64,000 nt of DNA from an uncultured Bryobacterales bacterium (GTDB lineage Bacteria; Acidobacteriota; Terriglobia; Bryobacterales; Bryobacteraceae), in contig CALGAR010000081.1 in the NCBI GenBank assembly GCA_937959285.1, forward strand, positions 1 through 64,000. Direction: 5' to 3'. Shown piece by piece: positions 1-7,386 of this stretch (the stretch's first letter is position 1; each line of letters opens with the position of its first letter). The position numbers and the translations under genes are program-made. Below the pieces are notes generated by a model, which did not search any database, had not been told where the DNA came from, and saw nothing but the letters and a program-made list of their open reading frames with translations.

Positions 1-318
1 CGCGGCGGCCAGGGCTTCCGCCTCTTCCCCGCCCCGCCCGAAGATAAACGGGTCTCCTCCCTTCAGCCGCACGACCGTGAAACCACGTTTCGCGCGGTCG
101 ATCATCATTTCGATGATTTCCTGCTGCGATACGGTGTGGCAGGACCGCTTCTTGCCGACGTAGATTCGTTCCGCCCGCTCGCGGGCAAAGCGGAGGAGCG
201 CGGGATTCGCGAGATGGTCGAACAGAACGGCATCCGCGAGTTGAAGAACTCTCCGGCCCTTGAGAGTAAGCAGCTCCGGATCCCCTGGCCCGGCGCCGAC
301 CAGATACACCTTACTCAT
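1..318 (-). CDS. cobA: Uroporphyrinogen-III C-methyltransferase, N-terminal part (cut by window edge)
   Basis: Reading leftward from an ATG at 318, the first 106 codons give a typical SUMT start: MSKVYLVGAGPGDPELLTLK, then a KRSCHTVSQQ-type segment near residue 55 and RLKGGDPFIFGRG near residue 90. These are the SAM-binding and conserved GGDPF signatures of the family. The enzyme methylates uroporphyrinogen III at C2 and C7, giving precursor-2 for sirohaem (and cobalamin). The ATG overlaps the hemC stop as ATGA, so the two are translationally coupled. The C-terminus lies outside the window, and a fused HemD domain, common in such operons, cannot be excluded. The sirohaem branch fits the sulfite/nitrite reductase encoded 5 kb away. 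Confidence 0.93.
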   Translation of the reverse strand, partial: MSKVYLVGAGPGDPELLTLKGRRVLQLADAVLFDHLANPALLRFARERAERIYVGKKRSCHTVSQQEIIEMMIDRAKRGFTVVRLKGGDPFIFGRGGEEAEALAAA

Positions 319-1238
319 AAGCCCGGTTCGCTCACCGCTGTTCCGTCCGCTGCGTTCAGGATCTCCCGGCCGCCTCCCGACAGCAAATCCTCCGCCAATG
401 CCCGTCCGATCGCGGCGGCGTCTTCTGCCGATCCCTCGGCCTCCCGCTTCACCATCCTCGCGGCGTCCGGAGAGATAACGATGCCTCGCAGGTGCAGCCG
501 CCCGCCTTGAACGGCGGCGTAAGCGCCGATAGGCACCTGACAGCCCCCACCAAGGGTCCCGAGTACGGCACGCTCAGCCGTAATCGCGGCCCGTGTCTCG
601 GCATGGTCCAGACGAGCGCAAGCCTGATGAGCGGGACCGCCATCGCCGCGCGTTTCCACTGCCAGGGCTCCCTGACCGACAGCCGGGCACATTTCCGCAG
701 GGTCGAACCACTGCACGATACGGTCCGCCAGACCGAGCCGGCGTAATCCCGCGCTTGCCAGCACGACCGCGTCGTACCGTCCTTCATCCAGCTTCCGGAC
801 TCGGGTGTCCACGTTACCCCGAATGGTTTCAATATCCAGATCCGGGCGAATCGCCCGAAGCTGCGCTGCACGCCGGAGGGAACTCGTGCCAACACGCGCT
901 CCTGGTGGCAGTTCCGAAAGGCTGCGGCCGAGAATGGCGTCCCGCGGGTCCTCCCGTTCCGGCACGGCGGCAAGCGTAAGCCCTTTGGGGAGCTCAGTCG
1001 GAAGATCCTTCAGGCTGTGCACGGCGACGTCGATCGTGCCCGCAAGAAGGGCCTCTTCAATCTCTTTGGTGAACAGACCCTTCGCTCCCACTTTGGCCAG
1101 CGGAACATCCTGAATTTTGTCGCCCGTGGTGCGAATGATCTCTATGCGACAGCTTTCGCCCAGCGCCTCGAGCCGGTCCTTGACCCACCGCGCCTGCCAT
1201 AGCGCCAGCGCCGAGCCTCGCGATCCAATTACAAGCAT
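315..1238 (-). CDS. hemC: Porphobilinogen deaminase (hydroxymethylbilane synthase)
   Basis: The enzyme polymerises four porphobilinogens to hydroxymethylbilane in the cytoplasm. About 307 aa, the usual length. Visible are the N-terminal IGSRGSALALWQ motif, the HSLKDLP active-site loop, the RRAAQLRAIRPD substrate-binding arginines, and the GGGCQVPIGAYA loop whose Cys (about residue 233) carries the dipyrromethane cofactor. An upstream in-frame GTG at 1253 is possible, but it is itself part of a GAGGGGAGT ribosome-binding sequence placed correctly for the ATG at 1238, so 1238 is preferred. It follows hemA by 33 bp and overlaps cobA by 4 bp, as part of a haem/sirohaem operon. Confidence 0.95.
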   Translation of the reverse strand: MLVIGSRGSALALWQARWVKDRLEALGESCRIEIIRTTGDKIQDVPLAKVGAKGLFTKEIEEALLAGTIDVAVHSLKDLPTELPKGLTLAAVPEREDPRDAILGRSLSELPPGARVGTSSLRRAAQLRAIRPDLDIETIRGNVDTRVRKLDEGRYDAVVLASAGLRRLGLADRIVQWFDPAEMCPAVGQGALAVETRGDGGPAHQACARLDHAETRAAITAERAVLGTLGGGCQVPIGAYAAVQGGRLHLRGIVISPDAARMVKREAEGSAEDAAAIGRALAEDLLSGGGREILNAADGTAVSEPGL

Positions 1239-1271
1239 TCTGACTCCCCTCACCTGCCCCGAGGCCGAGCC

Positions 1272-2540
1272 CTAGTTCTCGCCCAGGCGAAATACCTTGC
1301 GGATTACGTCGATAACGTGCAATCCGTCGGGATCGCCTGCGTGGCGGCGCAGTTCCGCAATCGGGCCGTGGGCGATCTTGTTAATGATGCCTCGGGTTAA
1401 TGCCGTCAGAGCCTCTTCCTGTTGAGGAGTCAGCGGCCCGAGCTTGCTGCGGACCCGCTCAAGTTCTGCCAGCCGGATCTGCTCGAGCTGCTCCTGAAGG
1501 CTGACGATCGTTGGCACAACGTGCCGCGCCCTCAGGCGATGCATCAGCCGCTCCACTTCCTCGTCAATGATCTCCTCTGCCTGCTCCGCTTCCTTCAGGC
1601 GCCCTCGCAGATTCGCGGCGACCACTTCCTGCAGGTCGTCGATGTCATAAAGGAACACGTTGTCCAGCCGGTTCACTTCCGGATCAATGTTCCGCGGAAC
1701 GGCAATATCGATGAGGAAAACGGGCCTGTTGCGCCTTGCCTCGATGACCTTTCGAACCTGATCCCGCGTGAGGATATAGTGCGGCGCGCCGGTGGAGGTG
1801 ATGACAATATCGACCTCGGGCAGCGAATCCAGGAAACGATCGTAGGGTACGACCTTCCCGTCGAACAGCTTCGCCATCTCAAGGGCTCGTTCCGGAGTGC
1901 GGTTTGTCACGAGGATCTGGCAGCAGCCGGAACGCCGCAGGTGGCGGGCAGCCAGCTCTGACATCTTGCCCGCGCCCACAATCATGACTCGCTTCGATGA
2001 CAGCGAGCCGAAGATTTCACGCGCAAGCTCAACGGCAGCAAAGCTGACCGAAACGGCGCTCTTTCCAATCTCGGTCTCCGTCCGGACACGCTTCGCCACG
2101 CTAAATGCGCGGGTCAGGACAGCCTCCAGAAACCCGCTCAACGCCCCGCACTCCTTGGCGGCGGCGTACGCCTCCTTGAGCTGACCCAGAATCTGGGGCT
2201 CGCCAACTACCATAGAATCCAGGCTGGCCGCCACACGAAAGAGGTGGCGGATCGCCTCCCGGTCCTCGTAGCAATACAGGTAGGGCTTGACGAACTCGGG
2301 CTCCACCTGCCGTGCTTCTTTCAAAAACCAGTGAACGAGGGACCGGGGATCGGAGCTTTCCTCCGAGGCGACGACGATCTCCACCCGGTTGCAAGTGGAC
2401 AGGATCAAACCTTCCAGGAAGCCAGCATACCGTTTGAGCCTTTCCAGTGCGTCCGACAGGGCTGCTTCAGGGAAAGCGAGGCGCTCGCGCACTTCGACCG
2501 GTGCACTCTTGTGATTCACGCCCGCCAGCAACAGCTTCAT
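1272..2540 (-). CDS. hemA: Glutamyl-tRNA reductase
   Basis: First committed step of C5-pathway tetrapyrrole synthesis: NADPH-dependent reduction of glutamyl-tRNA(Glu) to glutamate-1-semialdehyde. 422 aa from the chosen ATG. The N-terminus carries LLAGVNHKSAPVEVRERL, the catalytic Cys lies in LSTCNRVEI, GEPQILGQLKEAY follows, the NAD(P)-binding GAGKMSELAARHL region sits near residue 190, and a C-terminal helical dimerisation domain completes it. The open frame extends 18 codons upstream, but the ATG at 2540 overlaps the stop of the preceding membrane protein as ATGA and begins exactly at the family N-terminus. Translational coupling with the upstream hemX-like gene is likely. Confidence 0.96.
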   Translation of the reverse strand: MKLLLAGVNHKSAPVEVRERLAFPEAALSDALERLKRYAGFLEGLILSTCNRVEIVVASEESSDPRSLVHWFLKEARQVEPEFVKPYLYCYEDREAIRHLFRVAASLDSMVVGEPQILGQLKEAYAAAKECGALSGFLEAVLTRAFSVAKRVRTETEIGKSAVSVSFAAVELAREIFGSLSSKRVMIVGAGKMSELAARHLRRSGCCQILVTNRTPERALEMAKLFDGKVVPYDRFLDSLPEVDIVITSTGAPHYILTRDQVRKVIEARRNRPVFLIDIAVPRNIDPEVNRLDNVFLYDIDDLQEVVAANLRGRLKEAEQAEEIIDEEVERLMHRLRARHVVPTIVSLQEQLEQIRLAELERVRSKLGPLTPQQEEALTALTRGIINKIAHGPIAELRRHAGDPDGLHVIDVIRKVFRLGEN

Positions 2541-3358
2541 CTTGTCAACAAGGAACGAAGTCCGAGGTGAGTCGCCCACGTCAAAGCCAGACAACCCAAA
2601 ACCGTGACGACCATAAGAGCGGCCTTGCGGCCGCGCAATCCGGTACTCATCCGGAGGAAGACCATCACCAGGTATGAGCCCCAGGTTAACAGAGAAATGG
2701 TAATCTTCGCCTCGCCGATCCAGCGCGTACCCGATTCAACAAAGGCCCATGTGATCCCCGCGATGACTGACAACGTAATGAGCACAAAACCCAGATTCAT
2801 CGACGCCGTGACCATGTTATCCAACGTCGCAAGCGGAGGGAGACGGTCAAAAAGAACAGCCCTTGGACGCTTGCTCTTCAGGTGCTTCTCCTGGATCAGG
2901 TAAAAGACTGAGGCAACGGCGGTGAACAGGAGCGCTGCGTACCCGGACAGCACAAGGAGCACATGTAACAGTAGCCAGGCATCGCGCAGCTGCGAGCTGC
3001 TCCAGGGAGCAACCGGCATCGACATGCTCCCTACAAGGGTCATCAGAAACACCAGCGGGAACAGAAACACGCCGAGGCCCGTGAACTCATAGCGCCAGTA
3101 GATGAACAGAAAAAGCGCGGCGATGAGGAACCCGCAAAGGGAAATCGACTCAAAAAAGTTATTTACGGGCAGGTGACCGAGGCCGTAGGTCAGCTCGACC
3201 AGAGAGACAAAGTGCAGCACCACCCCGACGACAAACGCCGCCAGGGCCGCCCGGAAGATTTGTATCCGCCTGCTGAGAACCGTGAGGATCGCATGCAGGA
3301 GACCGACTGCGTACAGCGCCGCCGCGACTCGCAGCCAGAAAACGCTCATTTCATGCAT
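2537..3358 (-). CDS. hemX: HemX/CcsA-type cytochrome c assembly membrane protein
   Basis: Integral membrane protein of about 273 aa with roughly eight hydrophobic segments, resembling the CcsA/HemX family. It keeps a VNNFFESIS segment and a conserved His in the LLHVLLVLSGYA helix, but the tryptophan-rich haem-handling motif of true CcsA is not evident, which favours the HemX side of the family. HemX precedes or follows hemA in many bacteria and can affect glutamyl-tRNA reductase level or haem handling. It is first in the hemX-hemA-hemC-cobA operon and overlaps hemA by 4 bp. TTG (3361), ATG (3358) and ATG (3349) starts are all possible. A TATACT hexamer lies just upstream (3378-3383 on this strand) but lacks a good -35. 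Confidence 0.8.
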   Translation of the reverse strand: MHEMSVFWLRVAAALYAVGLLHAILTVLSRRIQIFRAALAAFVVGVVLHFVSLVELTYGLGHLPVNNFFESISLCGFLIAALFLFIYWRYEFTGLGVFLFPLVFLMTLVGSMSMPVAPWSSSQLRDAWLLLHVLLVLSGYAALLFTAVASVFYLIQEKHLKSKRPRAVLFDRLPPLATLDNMVTASMNLGFVLITLSVIAGITWAFVESGTRWIGEAKITISLLTWGSYLVMVFLRMSTGLRGRKAALMVVTVLGCLALTWATHLGLRSLLTR

Positions 3359-3461
3359 CAAGTGCTTTCAACGTTTCAGTATACCGTGGCGGGGGAAAGA
3401 CTTAGCGGAGTCGGCACCGATGGCGCCGCCGGATTTTCCGAAATCCGCCGACAATGAAAGT

Positions 3462-4181
3462 ATGAACGTCTCTCTGCTCCACAAGAATGCAGTCGTCACC
3501 GGAGGTACGCGAGGAATCGGGTTCGCGATCGCAGAAGCTCTGCTCCAGGCTGGCGCATCGGTCGCCATTTGCGGCCGTTCTGCGGCCGACGTCGATCGCG
3601 CTGTGAAAGAACTTGCTCCTTTTGCCAGCCAGGGCAATAAAGTCGTGGGCCGGTCCGCCGATGTTACGAGCCGGGAGCAGGTTTCGGAATTCTTTCAGTT
3701 TGTCGACGCCAGCCTCGATCACTTAGATATTTTGATTAACAACGCCGGTGTAGGCGTGTTCGCAAATATCGCGGAGCTTACGCCGGAGCAATGGAAACAG
3801 GTTATCGATACGAATCTGAACGGCGTTTACTTTTGTAGCCGGGAAGCAATACCGAGATTTCGGAATCGCGGAGGCGGCTTTATCATCAACATCAGCAGCC
3901 TGGCTGGGAAAAACGCGTTCAGCGGCGGGACTGCCTACAACGCTTCCAAATTCGCCCTAAACGGTTTCTCCGAAGCAATGATGCTGGATGTGCGCTACGA
4001 CAATATCCGTGTTTCCACCATCATGCCGGGAAGCGTTGCTACGAACTTTGGCAGCGGAGGCGCGGCTGACTGGAAAATAGCCCCGGAGGACATTGCCGAT
4101 GTTGTTCTCATGGTGCTTTCGATGCCGGAACGCACTCTCATCAGTAGCGTTGAGATCCGTCCTTCAAAACCCAAGAAGTGA
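3462..4181 (+). CDS. Short-chain dehydrogenase/reductase (classical SDR)
   Basis: 239 aa cytoplasmic NAD(P)-dependent oxidoreductase of unknown substrate. It shows the TGGTRGIG cofactor motif near the N-terminus, NNAG near residue 90, an IINISS strand with the catalytic Ser, and the YNASK catalytic Tyr-Lys pair. The start is placed at the ATG directly before the family N-terminus (MNVSLLHKNAVVTGG), because the longer open frame overlaps the divergent hemX promoter region. Only a weak Shine-Dalgarno is seen. The next gene, an AAA+ ATPase, follows after 27 bp on the same strand, so the two may be co-transcribed. Confidence 0.9.
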   Translation: MNVSLLHKNAVVTGGTRGIGFAIAEALLQAGASVAICGRSAADVDRAVKELAPFASQGNKVVGRSADVTSREQVSEFFQFVDASLDHLDILINNAGVGVFANIAELTPEQWKQVIDTNLNGVYFCSREAIPRFRNRGGGFIINISSLAGKNAFSGGTAYNASKFALNGFSEAMMLDVRYDNIRVSTIMPGSVATNFGSGGAADWKIAPEDIADVVLMVLSMPERTLISSVEIRPSKPKK

Positions 4182-4194
4182 CCAATGAGCAAGT

Positions 4195-4205
4195 AGGAGG
4201 TGATC
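4195..4205 (+). promoter_or_regulatory. Full-length Shine-Dalgarno sequence for the AAA+ ATPase
   Basis: AGGAGGTGATC is an 11-nt match to the complement of the 16S rRNA 3' tail. It ends shortly before the ATG at 4209 (8 nt from the AGGAGG core), so it fixes that start. Most genes in this window have far weaker sites, suggesting high translation initiation for the ATPase. Confidence 0.8.
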
Positions 4206-4208
4206 AGG

Positions 4209-5471
4209 ATGACGCCCCGGCGGGATGGCACACGGATTGCAGCCAGACGAAGAGAGAGGCCGCGATTGAAAGGGGAAGTCAAGCATATGGTCAGGCTGAA
4301 CCAACCATTGGATCCGACCAAGACGGGCCGCGAAGCCGAGGCGTTAGAGTCCAACCTTCGCAAACTCATTGTTGGGCAGGACGAGGCAATCCAGCAGATT
4401 GTAAATATCTACCAGATGCATCTGACTGGAATGTCTGCCCCGGGCCGGCCAGTTGGAAATTTTTTATTCCTGGGGCCCACTGGATCCGGTAAAACCCGCA
4501 TCGTCGAAGCTGCTGCAGAAAGCCTGGTGGGTACTTCGCGCGCCGTCATCAAACTCGATTGCGCAGAGTTCCAGCATAGCCACGAAATCGCAAAACTTAT
4601 CGGGTCTCCCCCTGGCTATCTGGGACACCGGGAGACGCATCCGCTGCTGAGCCAGGAAGTGGTCAACCAATATCACACCGAGAAGGTGAAACTGAGCTTT
4701 ATCCTCTTCGACGAGATTGAAAAGGCAAGCGATGCTCTCTGGAACCTGCTGCTCGGTATTCTTGATAAGGCGACGCTTACGCTGGGCGATAACCGCAAAG
4801 TAGATTTCTCCCGCGCCCTGATCTTTATGACGAGTAATTTGGGCGCGACCGAAATGAGTTCCCTGATGACACCCAAGCTGGGGTTCGACGCGTGCCAGCA
4901 ACCTCGTTCCGCAGCAGTCGCCGCTGTTCTCGACGAGAAAATGACGAATAAGATCACTCGCAGCGGTATCGAAGCGGCGCGCCGGAAGTTCACCCCCGAG
5001 TTTATGAACAGGCTCGACAAGATCGTTGTTTTCAAGCCACTCGGCGATAGTGAACTGAAAAAAATACTCGACATCGAGTTGAACATGGTGCAGCAGAGGA
5101 TTTTTACGTCTTCGCCGGAACGGTCCTTTGTATTCACGGCTACGGAAGCGGCAAAGAGCTATTTGCTTCGTGAGGGAACCGACCAGCGGTATGGCGCCCG
5201 CCATCTAAAACGAGCGATTGAGCGCTTGCTGGTGCAGCCAATGTCCAACCTGATCGCGACCGACCAGGTGCGGTGCGGAGATCTGATTCGCGTGGACTTC
5301 GATCCTCAAACCGAGTCGATGTGCTTCATGAAGGAGGCAGAAGGAATCCCGACGCACGCAATGGCCGAAATGGTGGACAGCTCGATTGCATTACCCGCCG
5401 GCGCCTTCTCTCAAGGTGCAGTCTTTGAAATGAACCGCTCTCAAAACGCCCGCTCTTCCAAGCGCAGCTAG
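4209..5471 (+). CDS. Stand-alone ClpB-D2/ClpA-like AAA+ ATPase
   Basis: 420 aa, corresponding to only the second AAA+ module of ClpA/ClpB with a short basic N-terminus. It shows Walker A GPTGSGKT (about residues 89-96), a pore loop GSPPGYLG (about 133), Walker B FILFDEIEK (about 164-172), sensor-1 MTSN, an arginine-finger region FMNRLDKI, and a C-terminal small domain with YGARHLKRAIE (sensor 2). A KLGF tripeptide region (about 223-226) lies between sensor 1 and the Arg finger, where ClpA/ClpX carry the ClpP-binding IGF/IGL loop. The N domain and first AAA+ ring are missing. It probably unfolds protein substrates, either alone or with ClpP. No partner gene is adjacent except the upstream SDR. 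Confidence 0.85.
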   Translation: MTPRRDGTRIAARRRERPRLKGEVKHMVRLNQPLDPTKTGREAEALESNLRKLIVGQDEAIQQIVNIYQMHLTGMSAPGRPVGNFLFLGPTGSGKTRIVEAAAESLVGTSRAVIKLDCAEFQHSHEIAKLIGSPPGYLGHRETHPLLSQEVVNQYHTEKVKLSFILFDEIEKASDALWNLLLGILDKATLTLGDNRKVDFSRALIFMTSNLGATEMSSLMTPKLGFDACQQPRSAAVAAVLDEKMTNKITRSGIEAARRKFTPEFMNRLDKIVVFKPLGDSELKKILDIELNMVQQRIFTSSPERSFVFTATEAAKSYLLREGTDQRYGARHLKRAIERLLVQPMSNLIATDQVRCGDLIRVDFDPQTESMCFMKEAEGIPTHAMAEMVDSSIALPAGAFSQGAVFEMNRSQNARSSKRS

Positions 5472-5489
5472 CAATCCTAAACAGATCGG

Positions 5490-5520
5490 GACGGGCCCTC
5501 GCTGGGGCCCGTCTCATACT
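5490..5520 (+). terminator. Intrinsic terminator between convergent genes
   Basis: A perfect 9-bp stem, GACGGGCCC/GGGCCCGTC (5490-5498 and 5505-5513), with a 6-nt loop is followed by TCATACTTTTA on the plus strand. It begins 18 bp after the ATPase stop and ends 9 bp before the reductase stop on the other strand, so it probably serves the ATPase gene and may act in both directions. Confidence 0.75.
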
Positions 5521-5521
5521 T

Positions 5522-7285
5522 TTAGGCAGCGCACTCGCCGCGCCCGAGCTGCAGCGAGAACGGAACGTCATCGCCCCAGTCCATGTACATTTCGGGCGCG
5601 AGCTCTGCCGGCTTCGCCAGATCGCTCAGCATCGACCGGAAGAACTCAACCTTGAAGCGGAGCACGTAATCGCGGAAGGACTCACCCTCGATCGTATTGG
5701 CAATATAGTGATCCAAGACGCGCTTGAGGGCAACTGGCGCCAGGCGCGCGGGTATGCTCTGGACGGCCAGGCCGAATCGCATGATTCCCTCCGAATCGTA
5801 CCCGCCGCCGAGCAGCATCTGGTAGTACGGGACTTCGCGCCCTTCGATCTTGCGCGCGTTTCCGTAGAACCCAATGTCACCGGTCCAGTGCTGCCCGCAG
5901 GCATTCGGGCAGCCGCTCGCCCGGATCTTCAAACGGCGGACAAGCGGGCTCGGGTGGTTGCGCACGGTATCAGCCAGTGCCGCCCCGAGATTCATCGTTT
6001 TGGTGAGGGCCAGATTGCAGGTCCAGGCGCCAGGGCACGTGACGACATCATCGATGGCGCCCGGTCCCGGATCTGCCAGGTCGATTTGCTTCAGGGCGCT
6101 GTAGACTCGCTTCAGCTGTGTAATCGGCACCCATCCGATCACGACGTTCTGCTCAACTGTAAATCGCAGCAGACCGTCCCCGGCCGCGTCCGTAATGAAA
6201 GCAAGCCCGCGCATCTGCGCGGAGGTCAGGTTCCCCTGCGGAACCTTTACCGTGACCGCGGCATACCCAGCCTGTTTCTGCTCGGTGACATTGGTTTCGA
6301 GCCAGCGGTCGAACTCGGCATCGACCGTGTTGAGGACAGGCAGAGAGGAGCCATCGCCAAGAGGCCTCGGGCGTGACTGGAAGCCGCCAAAGCCTTCCGG
6401 AACTTCCTCGGGCCACGGAATGCCGCCTTCCTCCCGAATGATCCGGTACTCCTTCTCGATCGCTTCCTTCAGCCAGTCGAAGCCGCGCTCCCGAAGCACA
6501 AACTTCAAGCGCGCCTTGTTCTTGTTTTGACGATTCCCATACTTGTTGAAGACCCGGATGACCGCTTCGACCTTCCCGATCAGCTCCTCCTCGGGGAGAA
6601 ACTCCTCGAGAACGCGGGCCTCGGTAGGAAGCGGTCCGAGTCCGCCGGCGATCACCATTCGGAACCCCCGGCGCCCGTCTCGAATCATCGCCCGCAAACC
6701 GACATCGTTAATGGAGGTCTCCATGCAATCGTCCTTGCAGCCGGAGAGGGAGATCTTGAACTTGCGCGGGAGATTGTCCGTAAGCTCCTTATGCAGGAAT
6801 GCGAAAGCGAGCTTCCGGGCATAGGGGCGCACGTCGAACGGCTCGTCAGGGCTGATGCCAGCGTGCGGACAGGCCGTGATGTTGCGAACGGTGTTGTAAC
6901 AAGCCTCCCGGGTCGTGAGACGAACATCCGCGAGAAGGTGTAGCAGATCCGGAACGCGCCGCAGGGGAACAAAGTGATACTGGACGTTCTGCCTGGTCGT
7001 CAGATGGCCGCGACCGCCGCCGAACTCGTCAGCGATCCGCGCAAGCTGCCGCATCTGATCGGACGTTACCGCGCCGCCGGGCACCTTGGTTCGCACCATG
7101 TGCACGCCGCTCTGACGCTGTCCGTAGATTCCGCGCCTCAACCGCGTCGCCCGAAACTGGTCATCGGTCAGCCTGCCCGCCAAATACTCCTCGGCTTGCT
7201 GGCGGAAGAACTCGATGTCCTCGCGAACAATGCGGTCGTACTCGAGCTCGACGGCTTCCAGATCTATCGCAGCACCTTCACTCAT
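5522..7285 (-). CDS. Sirohaem [4Fe-4S] nitrite/sulfite reductase
   Basis: 587 aa, six-electron reduction of sulfite or nitrite in the cytoplasm. The duplicated NiR/SiR ferredoxin-like half-domains are visible (GAVTSDQMRQLARIAD near 71 and GNLTSAQMRGLAFI near 351), each followed by a sirohaem domain. The four cluster cysteines are in TCPGAWTC (C417, C423) and SGCPNACG (C459, C463). The N-terminal half also keeps SGCKDDC. The sequence does not settle sulfite versus nitrite. No ferredoxin or flavoprotein partner is adjacent. The ATG at 7285 has AGGGAGA upstream and sits next to a palindrome at 7301-7310. The sirohaem synthesis gene cobA is in the same window. Confidence 0.9.
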   Translation of the reverse strand: MSEGAAIDLEAVELEYDRIVREDIEFFRQQAEEYLAGRLTDDQFRATRLRRGIYGQRQSGVHMVRTKVPGGAVTSDQMRQLARIADEFGGGRGHLTTRQNVQYHFVPLRRVPDLLHLLADVRLTTREACYNTVRNITACPHAGISPDEPFDVRPYARKLAFAFLHKELTDNLPRKFKISLSGCKDDCMETSINDVGLRAMIRDGRRGFRMVIAGGLGPLPTEARVLEEFLPEEELIGKVEAVIRVFNKYGNRQNKNKARLKFVLRERGFDWLKEAIEKEYRIIREEGGIPWPEEVPEGFGGFQSRPRPLGDGSSLPVLNTVDAEFDRWLETNVTEQKQAGYAAVTVKVPQGNLTSAQMRGLAFITDAAGDGLLRFTVEQNVVIGWVPITQLKRVYSALKQIDLADPGPGAIDDVVTCPGAWTCNLALTKTMNLGAALADTVRNHPSPLVRRLKIRASGCPNACGQHWTGDIGFYGNARKIEGREVPYYQMLLGGGYDSEGIMRFGLAVQSIPARLAPVALKRVLDHYIANTIEGESFRDYVLRFKVEFFRSMLSDLAKPAELAPEMYMDWGDDVPFSLQLGRGECAA

Positions 7286-7288
7286 GGC

Positions 7289-7313
7289 ATTCTCCCTAAT
7301 CTCTATAGAGAAT
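7289..7313 (-). promoter_or_regulatory. Palindromic operator candidate upstream of the reductase
   Basis: A perfect 10-bp palindrome CTCTATAGAG (7301-7310) lies inside a longer inverted repeat ATTCTC ... GAGAAT (7289-7294 and 7308-7313), just upstream of the reductase start codon. Position and AT-rich core resemble sites of Rrf2-type or other small dimeric regulators that control sulfur/nitrogen assimilation. The regulator identity is a guess. Confidence 0.4.
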
Positions 7314-7386
7314 ACAGTATTGCACGCCGACTAGCAAGTCCGAGTATTCGTAAACGCATCCCGGCTATCCAAGCGAGCCCGGCGTT

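Noticed and set aside
4178..4492. 104-codon plus-strand frame at the SDR-ATPase junction
   Set aside because: Out of frame with the ATPase and lacks the AAA+ motifs. The perfect Shine-Dalgarno serves the ATPase ATG at 4209.
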